Source: Solimicrobium sp.
Lineage (GTDB): Bacteria; Pseudomonadota; Gammaproteobacteria; Burkholderiales; Burkholderiaceae_D
Direction: 5' to 3'
Length of the DNA: 61,551 bases
NCBI GenBank assembly: GCA_021155915.1
Contig: JAJNBE010000030.1
Coordinates: forward strand, 1-61,551
Below, in pieces: positions 38,065-48,149 of this stretch. How positions within the stretch are numbered: the first letter of the stretch is position 1; each line of letters opens with the position of its first letter. Made by a program: the position numbers and the translations under genes. The notes beneath the pieces were generated by a model that saw only the letters and a program-made list of their open reading frames with translations, made no database searches and was not told where the DNA came from.

Positions 38065-38931
38065 ATGCAATCAATCAATCGATCATTGGGCAGTCCTGCT
38101 CAAGTTACTCCAGAGCTGAATCTGATAAGTGCAGAGAAAAATAGTCTTGCCGATTCAGAGATGTTGGGTATAAAAAAAAGAATAGAGGAAAATCAATCAT
38201 TTCTTGATGAATTAAAGATAGACAATAAATTTCAAAATTTTTTAACTCTTATGCGTAAATTAGGGGTTCGTGACGAAGAGCTCTTAAATATTCTCACTGG
38301 ACAAGCCGACGTAAAAAGATATCTCGATAAAGAATCATGGAAGAAAAGTCTGCTGAAAAGTATGCTGTTAACTATGATTGAATATCGTCAACGTGGTTTC
38401 TTGGAAAAATCCTACATTGACGAACACGAGGGGGAACTTGTTCCTTACCTGGCAAAGCAGTTAGCCCAACCACTAGCATCTATTTTTAAACAGGGCTACT
38501 TGGAAGCTGATGAGAAAACCCAATCTAAAATGGGTCTGTTGTTGAAAGCGATTGAAAACGAGCATAGAGCCGGAGAATTAGATCTGCACGATCTTAACCT
38601 CTCCGGTTGTGAATTGAGTGGAGCTGACTTCTCTGGGGTCAACTGTATTGGCACTAATTTTGAAAAGGCTAATCTAGCTGGCGCTGACTTTCGAGGTGCT
38701 GATCTTTCTGACGCTAACTTTTGGAAAGCTAACTTGTCCGGAGCTATCTTTCGGGGGGCTAGTTTTAAACCCGCTGTTTTGCAAATGATCACAGAGCAAA
38801 ACCAAGAGCACGCATTCGAAATACACAGATTGTTATCGAAAATCACGCAGACGTATTCTTATGAAGGAATTGATTTTCCTGAAAAGCTAATCAATAGAAT
38901 TCGTCGTGATTCTACCTTTTTACCCTTATAA
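38065..38931 (+). CDS. Pentapeptide-repeat accessory protein, tandem paralogue 2
   Basis: A 288-residue protein, tandem copy of the gene at 36716. It shares MQSINRSLGSPAQVT, RIEENQSFLDELKIDNKFQN, LTLMRKLGV, LASIFKQGYLEADEKTQSKM and the GELDLHDLNLSG entry to the repeats. There are about 12 pentapeptide turns (about 171-234: ELSGADFSGVNCIGT, NLAGADFRGADLSDANFWKA), fewer than in its neighbour. The end, YSYEGIDFPEKLINRIRRD, keeps the F-box-like pattern. GGGAAAAGG lies before the ATG. The duplication includes about 170 bp of upstream DNA, so both copies probably share regulation. Confidence 0.78.
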   Translation: MQSINRSLGSPAQVTPELNLISAEKNSLADSEMLGIKKRIEENQSFLDELKIDNKFQNFLTLMRKLGVRDEELLNILTGQADVKRYLDKESWKKSLLKSMLLTMIEYRQRGFLEKSYIDEHEGELVPYLAKQLAQPLASIFKQGYLEADEKTQSKMGLLLKAIENEHRAGELDLHDLNLSGCELSGADFSGVNCIGTNFEKANLAGADFRGADLSDANFWKANLSGAIFRGASFKPAVLQMITEQNQEHAFEIHRLLSKITQTYSYEGIDFPEKLINRIRRDSTFLPL

Positions 38932-39098
38932 CTCTCAAAAACTACTGCTTAAGTATATTTTTTAAGAGCTATTTCTACTGTTTTTCATCTTGCATGCCCG
39001 TCGGTTGATATCCCTTATCTCGACTTCCGACGGACATATACTTCGCTGGCCGGCAGAAGGCTAGGGATGTTTTTCGTCACGCTTTTTCCGCTAATGGT

Positions 39099-40340
39099 TC
39101 AGCATAACGTCACTTTAACAAATTTACGCTTACCTACTTGCACTACAAACTCACCCGCCGAAATTTGTAAGCCTCTATCTCTAATCACTTCGCCATTCAT
39201 GCGCACGCCCCCCTGATCCACCATGCGCAATGCATCGGAGCTGGACGCACATAAATTAGCCTGCTTTAATAGTTGACCAATGCCAAGGGGCGCGCCGCTG
39301 AGCTGACAAAGGGGAATGTGGTCTGGAATACCGCCTTTAGAGCGATTCATAAAATCGGTTAAGGCATCTTCGGCGACTCGTTTGCTATGAAAACGTGTAA
39401 CAATTTCTTGTGCTAAAGCCACTTTTAAATCCCGGGGATTTTTTCCTTCTTGCACGGCCCGTTTATATTCGGCCAATTCATTAAGACTGCAAGAAGACAG
39501 TAGTTCGTAATAGCGCCACATCATCACATCCGAAATACTCATAATTTTGGCGAAAATAGTATTTCCTGGTTCAGTAATGCCGATGTAGTTGCCTTTGGAT
39601 TTAGACATTTTTTCTATGCCATCTAATCCTTCCAGCAATGGCATGGTTAAAATACATTGCGGTTCCTGGCCGAAATCTTTTTGCAATTCTCTCCCCACTA
39701 ATAAATTGAATTTTTGATCCGTTCCGCCTAACTCCAAATCGGATTTTAGTGCAACGGAATCGTAACCTTGCATTAACGGATATAAGAATTCATGAATAGA
39801 AATCGGCGTTCCAGCTTTAAAACGCTTAGTAAAATCATCGCGTTCCATCATGCGTGCCACGGTATGTTTCGACGCCAACTGAATCATGCCCCGAGCACCC
39901 AACGGATCACACCACTCAGAGTTGTAACGAATTTCGGTTTTTTCCGGATTTAATACTAAAGAGGCCTGGGCAAAATAACTCTTGGCATTTTCTTCGATTT
40001 GTTCGCGTGAGAGCGGAGGACGCGTAATATTGCGTCCGGATGGGTCTCCGATCATGGAGGTGAAATCACCTATCAGAAAAATCACCTGATGCCCCAGATC
40101 TTGCAGCTGCCGCATCTTGTTAAGCACTACGGTATGGCCTAAATGTAGATCGGGAGCAGTGGGATCGAGGCCCAATTTAATACGGAGGGGGACCCCGCTC
40201 TTCTCGCTATTGGTCAATTTCTGCACAAATTCAGATTCAATTAATAACTCATCTGCTCCCCGTTTAGTGACGGAAAGTGCATGTTGAATTGTTTCAGAAA
40301 GGGGAAGTTTTTGAGTAAGGTGCTGGGAGGTCGAGTTCAT
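39099..40340 (-). CDS. tyrS: Tyrosyl-tRNA synthetase
   Basis: Class I synthetase charging tRNA-Tyr. The HIGH motif is in [20 protein letters not shown], followed by [17 protein letters not shown]. The KMSKS motif is exact in [14 protein letters not shown]. The C-terminal S4 RNA-binding domain is [20 protein letters not shown]. Length is 413 residues from the ATG at 40340 (an upstream TTG would add seven). Its ribosome binding site is poor. It is divergent from the M23 peptidase gene across an 870-bp repeat-bearing gap. Confidence 0.95.
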   Translation of the reverse strand: MNSTSQHLTQKLPLSETIQHALSVTKRGADELLIESEFVQKLTNSEKSGVPLRIKLGLDPTAPDLHLGHTVVLNKMRQLQDLGHQVIFLIGDFTSMIGDPSGRNITRPPLSREQIEENAKSYFAQASLVLNPEKTEIRYNSEWCDPLGARGMIQLASKHTVARMMERDDFTKRFKAGTPISIHEFLYPLMQGYDSVALKSDLELGGTDQKFNLLVGRELQKDFGQEPQCILTMPLLEGLDGIEKMSKSKGNYIGITEPGNTIFAKIMSISDVMMWRYYELLSSCSLNELAEYKRAVQEGKNPRDLKVALAQEIVTRFHSKRVAEDALTDFMNRSKGGIPDHIPLCQLSGAPLGIGQLLKQANLCASSSDALRMVDQGGVRMNGEVIRDRGLQISAGEFVVQVGKRKFVKVTLC

Positions 40341-40603
40341 ATGAGAAGTAAGTAAATCCAATTTGATCGTATTTTTATGGGGAAAAAAAGCCTGATTTCA
40401 GGGTGGTCCCCTCAAAATAGCTGATTCTGTGCGGAATACCGTGTTTGATTAAACTTTATTTTCCTGATGTGCAGGGATGATGTTGTTCGTTTGATCTGTT
40501 TTATGTTCATTTGAAAGTTATTTTGAATAAGTGGTATTACTTATGGCCGATGAACAATCTCAGGCCCCTCCCTACCCCTCGCAGTAAAATGGAGACACGG
40601 GAA

Positions 40604-40738
40604 ATCGTCATCCTCGCGCAGGCCGGGATCCAGAAGGGAGCGTAACTCTGCGTATGCGGAGCAGCCTTCATGAAGGCTGCCTCGCTAAGACGCGGTAACG
40701 CGTCCTTCCTGGATCCCCGCCTGCGCGAGGATGACGAT
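40604..40738 (+). repeat. REP-like palindromic element with 19-bp perfect terminal repeats
   Basis: ATCGTCATCCTCGCGCAGG at 40604-40622 is perfectly complementary to CCTGCGCGAGGATGACGAT at 40720-40738. The inner parts GGGATCCAG and CTGGATCCCC also pair. Elements of this kind (GTCATCC-x-CGC ... GGATCC) are widespread in proteobacteria and are often wrongly annotated as short proteins. Confidence 0.9.
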
Positions 40739-40810
40739 GTTGCCATATATGCCTACTGGTCTAATTGCTTAAGTCGATACATAGGCGATGATAAGCGTTA
40801 GCCCAACTTA

Positions 40811-40948
40811 GAGACCTCTGCACAACCTGCACGTGCCAAATACGGCGTTGCGCGGTGCTCGCAATCCTCATCTACTTAAGTAAATTCCGGTTGCTGCGCT
40901 CCGTGCGCCTTGTCTTTGACTCGCTTGCTAGGGTTGTGCAGAGGTCTC
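40811..40948 (+). repeat. Palindromic repeat family A, full copy (138 bp) with target duplication
   Basis: Bounded by GAGACCTCTGCACAAC and GTTGTGCAGAGGTCTC, perfect 16-bp terminal inverted repeats. ACTTA occurs directly on both flanks and looks like a 5-bp target-site duplication. That supports movement as a non-autonomous transposon (MITE) rather than a static REP. Confidence 0.92.
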
Positions 40949-41210
40949 ACTTAAGTGGATATGCTTATTTATGACGGTCTATGCAATTATATTAGGCATA
41001 ATCCCTTTTCTTGTGGCTCACATTTAAATCTAACGAGTTCACTTAATCGACCTGCTATCCGCTAGTCTGCCCATTTTATTTGCTATTTTATTTGTTATAA
41101 TAGCTAATTCGTTGTGAGCATTGCACTAAAGCAACATAGTGGACGGTGATTGAAATACGTTGCTTCACAACATACTCATTCTACAAAAAACCATTATTTT
41201 AGCCTATCGC

Positions 41211-42719
41211 ATGCCATCTCCCAATAAAGTCCCGTATTTTTCGTTAATTATTCGTTCTCTTATTCATTTTTTTGACAATGTGCCAGTGCACCATAATCGT
41301 AAAACGCGCCTAATTACGTTTTTCGCCGGCGTTTTAACAGTTTGCGCATTTGGCGCGGCTGCGGTAGCTCCTCTTGCTCCGGACGCGTCAGACTTACCTA
41401 TCAAACAGATAACTGAAGAGTTACAACTTCCTTCTCTAGAAGCGCAGATAGAAGCACTGGAGGCGCGGAATGATAAATATATTTATGAAGAGAAGGTTCA
41501 GCGTGGCGATACGTTGGCTAGATTACTTCAACGCCTTAATGTAGATGACGCATCGGCGACTAATTTCATCAAATCCGACTCGACTGCACGTTTAGTTATG
41601 CAACAAAAACCAGGTAGAACGGTACGTGCGCAGATTAATGAGGCCGGCGAATTGTTGTGGCTTCAGACGAATGTCGCGCAAGCGGGATCCATCCAAAATC
41701 ATTCTGGCAGCATTGCGTCTTCTTGCCGGAAAGCATTGTCCTCATCAAGACATTCTGAAAAAAAGGATGTGAATAAATCCTGTGAACATACCGGCAATGT
41801 AGTTCAGCTAAAAAACATAACCATTACCCGTCAAAGCGGAACCGATGCGTTTAATGTCGTCGAATCGCCTATCGCTTTAGAACGCCGGGTTGAGATGAAA
41901 ACCGGTGAAATTATCGGCTCTTTATTTGGAGCAACCGATGCCGCACAAATTCCTGATGCAGTGGCAAGCCAGCTTGTCGACATGTTCTCGACTGACATTG
42001 ACTTTAGTTCAGACCTGCGCCGTGGAGATCATTTTCAGCTACTTTACGAAACTTTTTGGCAAAATGGCGAGATGGTGAGCACTGGAAGAGTATTGGCTGG
42101 TGAATTCAATAATGCGGGCCGTTCATATCAAACCGTGTGGTTCGGTGAAAGCAAAGCGGGCGGTAATGGAAGTTATTACGGTTTTGACGGCAAATCGATA
42201 AAAAAAGCATTCCTAAAGTCTCCGATTGCTTTTACCCGTATTTCTTCTGGGTTCTCAATGCGGGTACATCCGCTTTCCGGGCAATGGAAGCAACATACTG
42301 GAGTGGATTTTGCTGCGTCTGCGGGTACGCCAATTCATGCATCCGCCGATGGGGTGATTGATTCTATCGGAAAATCAGGGGGCTACGGGAATTTGTTGGT
42401 TTTGAAGCACTGGAATGGGTACAGTACCGCTTATGCTCATATGAGCCGCTTTGCTTCTGGTCTGCGCAAAGGTACCAAGGTCCGCCAAGGTGACGTGATT
42501 GGATATGTAGGTGCAACCGGTTGGGCGACAGGGCCGCATTTGCATTATGAGTTCCGTGTCAACAATAAAGCACAGGATCCACTTAAAATTAAAATAGAAC
42601 AGTTAAAGACGCTGGCCGGAGCTGATCTGCCCCGCTTTAAATCTATGGTTCAAGACGTGCAGCATCGTTTTGCATTATTGCGCCCGGGCAGTATTACTTC
42701 TAGAATTGCAGCGCGTTGA
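41211..42719 (+). CDS. M23-family peptidoglycan endopeptidase
   Basis: Cell-wall hydrolase of the MepM/NlpD type. A membrane anchor lies near the N-terminus (TFFAGVLTVCAFGAAAVAPL). Next is a LysM/OapA-like segment (YEEKVQRGDTLARLLQRLNV), then the LytM domain with the zinc motif HTGVDFAASAGTPIHA (H-x3-D), and HLHYEFRVN (H-x-H) after GDVIGYVGATGWATGPHLH. It lacks the degenerate residues of activator-only LytM proteins, so it should be an active DD-endopeptidase. I choose the ATG at 41211 (502 residues); a TTG 51 bp upstream is possible. It stands between tyrS and anmK as in Burkholderia, and both peptidase and anmK serve wall turnover. Confidence 0.92.
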   Translation: MPSPNKVPYFSLIIRSLIHFFDNVPVHHNRKTRLITFFAGVLTVCAFGAAAVAPLAPDASDLPIKQITEELQLPSLEAQIEALEARNDKYIYEEKVQRGDTLARLLQRLNVDDASATNFIKSDSTARLVMQQKPGRTVRAQINEAGELLWLQTNVAQAGSIQNHSGSIASSCRKALSSSRHSEKKDVNKSCEHTGNVVQLKNITITRQSGTDAFNVVESPIALERRVEMKTGEIIGSLFGATDAAQIPDAVASQLVDMFSTDIDFSSDLRRGDHFQLLYETFWQNGEMVSTGRVLAGEFNNAGRSYQTVWFGESKAGGNGSYYGFDGKSIKKAFLKSPIAFTRISSGFSMRVHPLSGQWKQHTGVDFAASAGTPIHASADGVIDSIGKSGGYGNLLVLKHWNGYSTAYAHMSRFASGLRKGTKVRQGDVIGYVGATGWATGPHLHYEFRVNNKAQDPLKIKIEQLKTLAGADLPRFKSMVQDVQHRFALLRPGSITSRIAAR

Positions 42720-42860
42720 TTGCTACATGGATAGTACGTTTTTTTTAGATGTCAGATGTTAACTTCCGGCTGTTAGTGAGGCAAAAATAGTTTACTGATT
42801 GTTGTCATTGGCACCAAACTCCTAAACGGGCACAACTTGCCCATCCTCCGAAAGGTATTC

Positions 42861-43988
42861 ATGCGTTATTTCATCGGCTTAATGTCGGGCTCAAGTTTGG
42901 ATGGTGTTGATGCAGTTTTAGTAGAAATTGGTGAAGGCGGAGCGCAATTTAAGTTACTAGCCTCCAGTTATTTACCGTTTTCAACTGATATCCGTGAGGC
43001 ACTTCTTGCTCTGCAATCCCGCGGGTTTGATGAGGTTCAGCGCGTGACTCAGGCCGCGAATCAATTAATGGTGGTTTATGCCGACTGTGTATTGGATTGC
43101 CTAAAAAAAGCAGGCATCCCGTCACAACAAATCATCGCCATTAGTGCTCACGGCCAAACCGTGCGGCATCGCCCGGAGTTCGGTTATACATTGCAAATTA
43201 ATAACGCTGCTTTGTTGGCAGAACTGACTGATATTGATGTCATTGCTGACTTTCGTAGCCGCGATATTGCTGCTGGCGGCCAGGGTGCTCCGCTAATTCC
43301 TGCTTTTCACCGTAGCGCATTTGGTCAGTTGGGGGAGACACGTGTTGTTGTCAATATTGGAGGAATCGGCAATATCAGTATTTTGCGTGCCGATGGTTCT
43401 ACGAGCGGTTTTGATACTGGGCCCGGCAATATATTGATGGATTCGTGGATCATGCAGCACCAGTCACAAACTTATGACGTTAATGGGGCATGGGCTCGTC
43501 AGGGCAAAGTAAATAGGGCTTTGCTTGAGCATTTGAAAGATGATGCGTTCCTGCGTCAGGCTCCGCCCAAAAGCACAGGACGCGAGTTGTTCCATGCCGA
43601 ATGGTTAGAGCAAAAATTAACTCAGTTTAATGATGTGTCACCCACCGATGTGCAAGCGACCTTGTGTGCTTTAACCGCGCATACGTTAGTTGATGCAATC
43701 ATTGCATACGCGCCGGATGTGCACCGTGTATTCATTTGTGGTGGAGGTGCTTATAACACCATGCTAATGGATACTATTAAATTGGCTTTAGATGCCCAGA
43801 CAACACAGAAGGTAAGGCCACACGTCAGTGTGGACAGTACCGAAGTGTTAGGCATAGCACCTAACCATGTAGAAGCGATGGGCTTTGCATGGCTGGCATA
43901 TCGTTATACCAAGCGTTTAACAGGAAATTTGGTGGAAGTGACGGGCGCATCGGGTGAGCGTGTTCTAGGCGCTTTATACCCGCGCTAA
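42861..43988 (+). CDS. anmK: Anhydro-N-acetylmuramic acid kinase
   Basis: Phosphorylates and opens 1,6-anhydro-MurNAc, released from peptidoglycan during recycling. GLMSGSSLDGVDAVLVE (phosphate-binding), SAHGQTVRHRPEFGYTLQI, DFRSRDIAAGGQGAPLIPAF, VNIGGIGNISIL, FDTGPGNILMDSWI and FICGGGAYNTMLM are all family motifs. Length from the ATG at 42861 (AAAGG upstream) is 375 residues. With ampG in the same window, muropeptide uptake and recycling appear intact. Confidence 0.94.
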   Translation: MRYFIGLMSGSSLDGVDAVLVEIGEGGAQFKLLASSYLPFSTDIREALLALQSRGFDEVQRVTQAANQLMVVYADCVLDCLKKAGIPSQQIIAISAHGQTVRHRPEFGYTLQINNAALLAELTDIDVIADFRSRDIAAGGQGAPLIPAFHRSAFGQLGETRVVVNIGGIGNISILRADGSTSGFDTGPGNILMDSWIMQHQSQTYDVNGAWARQGKVNRALLEHLKDDAFLRQAPPKSTGRELFHAEWLEQKLTQFNDVSPTDVQATLCALTAHTLVDAIIAYAPDVHRVFICGGGAYNTMLMDTIKLALDAQTTQKVRPHVSVDSTEVLGIAPNHVEAMGFAWLAYRYTKRLTGNLVEVTGASGERVLGALYPR

Positions 43989-44006
43989 GATAACTGATAT
44001 CGCACC

Positions 44007-44585
44007 ATGGGAAATCGATTATCGAAAATTGCCACACGAACTGGTGACGCCGGAACGACAGGATTGGGTGATGGTAGCCGGACGGATAAAGACAGTTTGC
44101 GCGTGCACGCCATGGGCGACGTAGATGAACTCAATTCGCAGCTGGGATTGCTGCTTTGTGAAAAATTACCCCACGGTTTGGCCGACGAATTACTGTTGAT
44201 TCAACATGATTTATTTGATCTGGGTGGCGAAATATGCATTCCGGGTTATCAGCTGATTACTGATCAACAGGTAGCGCGCCTCGATGCACTTTTAGAAAAA
44301 TACAATGCAGACTTACCCCCATTGCAAGAGTTTATTTTGCCAGGCGGGTCACGTTCGGCCGGGTTAGCACATGTTTCTCGTACAGTATGTCGGCGTGCGG
44401 AACGTACACTGGTTGCTTTAGGGAAGACAGAACAAATTCATCTGCAACCACGCCAATATCTAAATCGATTATCGGATCTGTTGTTCGTTATATCGCGCGT
44501 CTTGAACCGTTTTTCGGGCGGCGGAGATGTGCTTTGGAACCATGAGAGAACAGCACAGAAGTCAGAGAAGACATCCGACGGATAA
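44007..44585 (+). CDS. Cob(I)alamin adenosyltransferase (PduO type)
   Basis: Transfers the adenosyl group of ATP to cobalamin. The ATP-binding N-terminus is TRTGDAGTTGLGDGSRTDKD, followed by RVHAMGDVDELNSQLGLLL, then FILPGGSRSAGLAHVSRTVC, RRAERTL and YLNRLSDLLFVISRVLNR, all typical of the PduO/MMAB family. Length is 192 residues. It follows anmK by 18 bp and may be cotranscribed. No cobalamin biosynthesis genes are in the window, so it probably serves imported vitamin. Confidence 0.92.
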   Translation: MGNRLSKIATRTGDAGTTGLGDGSRTDKDSLRVHAMGDVDELNSQLGLLLCEKLPHGLADELLLIQHDLFDLGGEICIPGYQLITDQQVARLDALLEKYNADLPPLQEFILPGGSRSAGLAHVSRTVCRRAERTLVALGKTEQIHLQPRQYLNRLSDLLFVISRVLNRFSGGGDVLWNHERTAQKSEKTSDG

Positions 44586-44616
44586 CAGGTAAGGTGACAA
44601 ATAAAGCCTCAAATGG

Positions 44617-45105
44617 CTATGTGGGAGCAGGAGATGAGATAGCTGTCAAATGGCGATCTTTGCCGTAAATTTCAGGGTGTTTAATCATATCATTGCGCAC
44701 ATTAGCATAAAGTTCGGCTAACGTGACGCTATTGATAATGGTGGCACACTTATCCAAAGACAACATGACATCCCGCCCGTATTGGTTAAGCTCAATCCGT
44801 TTTGGCTGATGGTTGACCTTCATGCACATGACTACTGAATCATTGACGAACTGGTTATTGTATTCGCGTCTTAGAGCGCCAAAAATTTCTCCGCTAACCA
44901 TTACAAATTCTTGCGCTTTTGATTTGGGTGTGTACGTTTCAGCGAGAATTTTCGCTCCATTGGTTAAACCTAAAGAGAGAAAAAGAAGAACGGATTTAGC
45001 TACCGAAGCACTATCGGTGCCTCCATGGATATCTTTACCCAATTTCCTTCGGGCCGAAGTGGTATTGTTTGTTTTTCTAAGATCGGAATAGGATATGAAT
45101 TCCAT
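44617..45105 (-). CDS. Hypothetical protein
   Basis: A 162-residue protein of unknown function, basic N-terminus (SDLRKTNNTTSARRKLGKDI) and one moderately hydrophobic stretch (SVAKSVLLFLSLGLTNGAKI) that is too polar for a secure membrane helix. The ATG at 45105 has GAGGAGA upstream, so I prefer it to a start 42 bp earlier. It lies between core genes (adenosyltransferase and ampG) and has no palindromic site upstream. Distant relation to other accessory proteins here was looked for and not seen. Confidence 0.6.
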   Translation of the reverse strand: MEFISYSDLRKTNNTTSARRKLGKDIHGGTDSASVAKSVLLFLSLGLTNGAKILAETYTPKSKAQEFVMVSGEIFGALRREYNNQFVNDSVVMCMKVNHQPKRIELNQYGRDVMLSLDKCATIINSVTLAELYANVRNDMIKHPEIYGKDRHLTAISSPAPT

Positions 45106-45183
45106 ATTGTCTCCTCGTCTTCGATACTGAAATTCTGTCGTACGCATGAGCAGTTAAATAATTCTCTAAGAGAATTTCACAAA

Positions 45184-46464
45184 CTACTTTCGATATCTTT
45201 TCTCGTTCCAAGGCGCGATTTTTGGTAATAATAACATGCCCGGAATCGCCAATAAAAAACAAACAATAAAAAATCCAAACCATCCTGTTTGGGAGACGAT
45301 ATAGCCAGTAATAGCGTTAAAAAATGTGCGCGGGACCATGGCTAGGCTAGTAAATAATGCAAATTGGGTTGCGGCGTAACGTGGATCAGTGGTGGTAGCA
45401 ATGTAAGCGGTAAAGGCAGCTGTGCCTAAGCCAATGGCGAAGGTGTCAGCGGCCATAACTATGCCTAACATCCACAGATTTAGCCCTACTTTAGCGAGCA
45501 CAGCAAAACCTAATATGGCAATAGCTTGTAGCAAACCAAATAGCCATAATCCACGATTAACACCGGTTTTCATTAGCCAGTAAGCTCCTAAAATTCCGCC
45601 TGCTAAACTCGCCCACAACCCCGAACTCTTAGCGACTATACCAATTTGGGTACGTGTAAACCCTAAGTCCATAAAAAAAGGCGTTTGTAACGCCGTTGCC
45701 ATTGAATCCCCTAATTTGTAAAGAAAAATGAAACTTAAAATAAGAAGTGCATGGGTTACGCCCCTGCGCTGAATAAACTCCTGAAAGGGCAACACTACCG
45801 CTTCGCGAATATTTTTTGGTGGCAAACCATAAGATTGTGGTTCTTTAATTAGCACTGTCGTGATAATACCGGGTAGCATAAACAGACCCGTAAAAAGAAA
45901 CACCGTGTCCCAAGCGAAATGATCTGACAAAATTAATGATAACGACCCGGGCACCAAGGTCGCAAATTTGTAGGCGTTAACAAATACGGCTATGCCGGGT
46001 GCTTGTTGAGTGTCGGTTAATAGTTCTCTTCGATAAGCGTCGATTACAATATCTTGGCTAGCGGAGAGAAAGGCCATCGTGCCACACAGCCAAACTATCC
46101 ATTTCAGCTCCGTCTGGGGCGATAACTGTCCCATCGCTGTAATCACGGCTAATAAGCCCAATTGCGTAACTAACATCCAACCACGGCGCCGGCCTAAAAA
46201 TGGCATGGAAAACCGGTCCATTATAGGTGACCAGATAAATTTCCATGTGTACGGAAATCCAATCAGGGCAAATAGGCCAATCGTTTTAAGATCGACTCCT
46301 TCTGTTTTCAACCAGGCAGTCAGAAGATTGATCAAAATAAAAAGTGGCAAACCTGAGGTAAAACCTAGAGCAATGCAAATCAATAGGGCACGATTGCGCT
46401 GCCCGCGACTTTCATTTGACGAAGAAATATTGAGCTTGTTTTCTATGATAATGCCGTTTTGCAT
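45184..46464 (-). CDS. ampG: Muropeptide permease AmpG
   Basis: Inner-membrane transporter of the major facilitator type that imports anhydro-muropeptides for recycling. It has 426 residues and about 12 membrane segments. Family motifs are GFTSGLPLFILINLLTAWLK, GLFALIGFPYTWKFIWSPIM, DRFSMPFLGRRRGWM, and FLSASQDIVIDAYRRELL. It lies downstream of metX-metW on the same strand, 41 bp after it, as in Burkholderia. Works in one pathway with AnmK encoded nearby. Confidence 0.93.
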   Translation of the reverse strand: MQNGIIIENKLNISSSNESRGQRNRALLICIALGFTSGLPLFILINLLTAWLKTEGVDLKTIGLFALIGFPYTWKFIWSPIMDRFSMPFLGRRRGWMLVTQLGLLAVITAMGQLSPQTELKWIVWLCGTMAFLSASQDIVIDAYRRELLTDTQQAPGIAVFVNAYKFATLVPGSLSLILSDHFAWDTVFLFTGLFMLPGIITTVLIKEPQSYGLPPKNIREAVVLPFQEFIQRRGVTHALLILSFIFLYKLGDSMATALQTPFFMDLGFTRTQIGIVAKSSGLWASLAGGILGAYWLMKTGVNRGLWLFGLLQAIAILGFAVLAKVGLNLWMLGIVMAADTFAIGLGTAAFTAYIATTTDPRYAATQFALFTSLAMVPRTFFNAITGYIVSQTGWFGFFIVCFLLAIPGMLLLPKIAPWNEKRYRK

Positions 46465-46505
46465 GGTAATTGAATGAGGCTAGGGGTAATTTTTTAGAAC
46501 AAATC

Positions 46506-48149
46506 TTACTGCCGCCGTAGGCGAAACACAGCCAGACTTCCGCGCCAGTTCGGCAGCCATTTTATCGGACGACCATCATGCAGCGCCACACACTCTAACA
46601 CTTCTAACCCCACTGACCTTGCCAGATCAGCAAAATCCCCGATGGTTGCACAGCGCAAGTTGGGAGTGTCATACCATTCAAACGGTAACGATTTGGACAC
46701 GGGCATGCGTCCGCTTAGCAAAGTCAGACGATGCGGCCAATAAGCGAAATTAGGAAACGATACAATTGCTTCACGTCCGACCCGGGCGATATCGGTCAGT
46801 AATGCTTCCACATGTTTCATCATTTGTAAGGACGACAAACATAGCACGGTAGTAAATGCTTGATCATTAAACAAATCTAACCCGTTCTCCATATCTTGCT
46901 GCACCACTTGGACGCCACGCTTCGTGCAAGCTAGCACTTTGTCATCCGCAATTTCAATGCCGTAACCCTCGCAGCCTTTGTCGGTTTGTAAATAATCGAG
47001 CATTACGCCATCCCCGCAACCGACATCCAATACCTGCGAGCCACGTTCGATCCAATGTGCAATAAAAGCCAGATCGGGGCGTAGTCGATTAAGCTCGTCG
47101 AAGTTCATACTGCTTCTCCTACAAGATGCATAGGTTACGCGACGTTTGTTGCTAACTAAGGAACGCACTATTTCACGACTACATTCGGGAGAAAATCGCC
47201 AGTCGGTTGTGAAGGAAATCACTAAAAATTGTGCCTGGGTTTTTGCTAATGCTTGTGTCAAATCGCCGCCGAATTGGCGCGCCGGGTCGAAATAATCCAA
47301 TGCTTTTGTGTTTAACAAATAGGTATTTGCATCAAAATAAGCGGAAAATTTGTCACCTTGATATCGTAAGTAAGATTCGATTTCAAAATCTATGCCGAAC
47401 CCAAAATGATAGTCATCTTGCCTTAAATCGCGACCAAATTTATCCGCCATGTCATCATTTGACAAGTAAGTGATATGGCCGACCATTCGCGCTACCTTTA
47501 AGCCATTTTTTGGTACTACGGAGTGGGCGTAATAATCACCACCGTGGAATTCGGGATCAGAAATAATGGCTTGCCGCGCCACGTCATTAAAAGCAATATT
47601 TTGCGCAGAAAGTTTGGCTGTCGAAGCGATCACTACACAGTGCCGTAACCGGTCTGGATAGAGAATGCTCCATGTGAGCGCCTGCATGCCTCCGAGCGAG
47701 CCCCCCATAACGGCGGCAAATTGCGTAATCCCTAACACATCTGCGAGGCGCGCTTGTGCATTGACCCAGTCTTCCACCGTAAGTATCGGAAAATCCGCGC
47801 CATAAACTTTTCTCGTGACTGGATTAACGTGCATAGGGCCAGTTGAACCAAAACAAGAGCCTAGATTATTGATGCCTATGACGAAAAAATGGTTGGTATC
47901 AAGCGGTTTTCCGGGACCAATCATGTTATCCCACCAGCCCACGTTGTTCGGTTCATCGGCGTAAATGCCGGCCACATGATGCGACGCATTTAAGGCATGG
48001 CACACCAGAACCGCGTTTGACATGGTGGCGTTCAGTTGCCCATAAGTCTCAAACATCAAGGTGTAATCCGAAATGCTGGCACCGCTTTGCAATTGTAATG
48101 GTTCAATGAACTGATGAGTTTGGGGTGAGACTATTCCAACGGAGGACAT
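46506..48149 (-). CDS. metXW: MetX-MetW fusion with truncated homoserine O-acyltransferase part
   Basis: One 547-residue frame joining two normally separate genes. Residues 1-341 are homoserine O-acetyltransferase (MetX): [11 protein letters not shown], the nucleophile Ser in [12 protein letters not shown], and the catalytic Asp region [11 protein letters not shown]. Homology stops at NKRRVTYA, where the family continues through the H-G-H-D-A-F-L segment with the catalytic His. Here six unrelated residues (SCRRSS) lead to residue 348, the start of MetW ([23 protein letters not shown] motif [15 protein letters not shown]), complete at 200 residues. A ribosome binding site (GTAGGAGAAGCAG) still precedes the MetW ATG at 47108. 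A deletion of about 35-40 codons explains this; MetX should be inactive. Confidence 0.85.
   Translation of the reverse strand: MSSVGIVSPQTHQFIEPLQLQSGASISDYTLMFETYGQLNATMSNAVLVCHALNASHHVAGIYADEPNNVGWWDNMIGPGKPLDTNHFFVIGINNLGSCFGSTGPMHVNPVTRKVYGADFPILTVEDWVNAQARLADVLGITQFAAVMGGSLGGMQALTWSILYPDRLRHCVVIASTAKLSAQNIAFNDVARQAIISDPEFHGGDYYAHSVVPKNGLKVARMVGHITYLSNDDMADKFGRDLRQDDYHFGFGIDFEIESYLRYQGDKFSAYFDANTYLLNTKALDYFDPARQFGGDLTQALAKTQAQFLVISFTTDWRFSPECSREIVRSLVSNKRRVTYASCRRSSMNFDELNRLRPDLAFIAHWIERGSQVLDVGCGDGVMLDYLQTDKGCEGYGIEIADDKVLACTKRGVQVVQQDMENGLDLFNDQAFTTVLCLSSLQMMKHVEALLTDIARVGREAIVSFPNFAYWPHRLTLLSGRMPVSKSLPFEWYDTPNLRCATIGDFADLARSVGLEVLECVALHDGRPIKWLPNWRGSLAVFRLRRQ

Larger units (their letters stand above)
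40362..41210. other. Repeat-bearing gap between tyrS and the M23 peptidase
   Basis: About 850 bp. It holds a REP-like palindrome (40604-40738) and a family A element (40811-40948), and nothing else I can support. A 69-codon minus-strand frame at 40537-40746 is the usual artefact of that REP sequence. Confidence 0.7.

Noticed and set aside
40537..40746. Minus-strand frame rich in Ser and Arg
   Set aside because: It is the translation of the REP-like palindrome, a common false gene.
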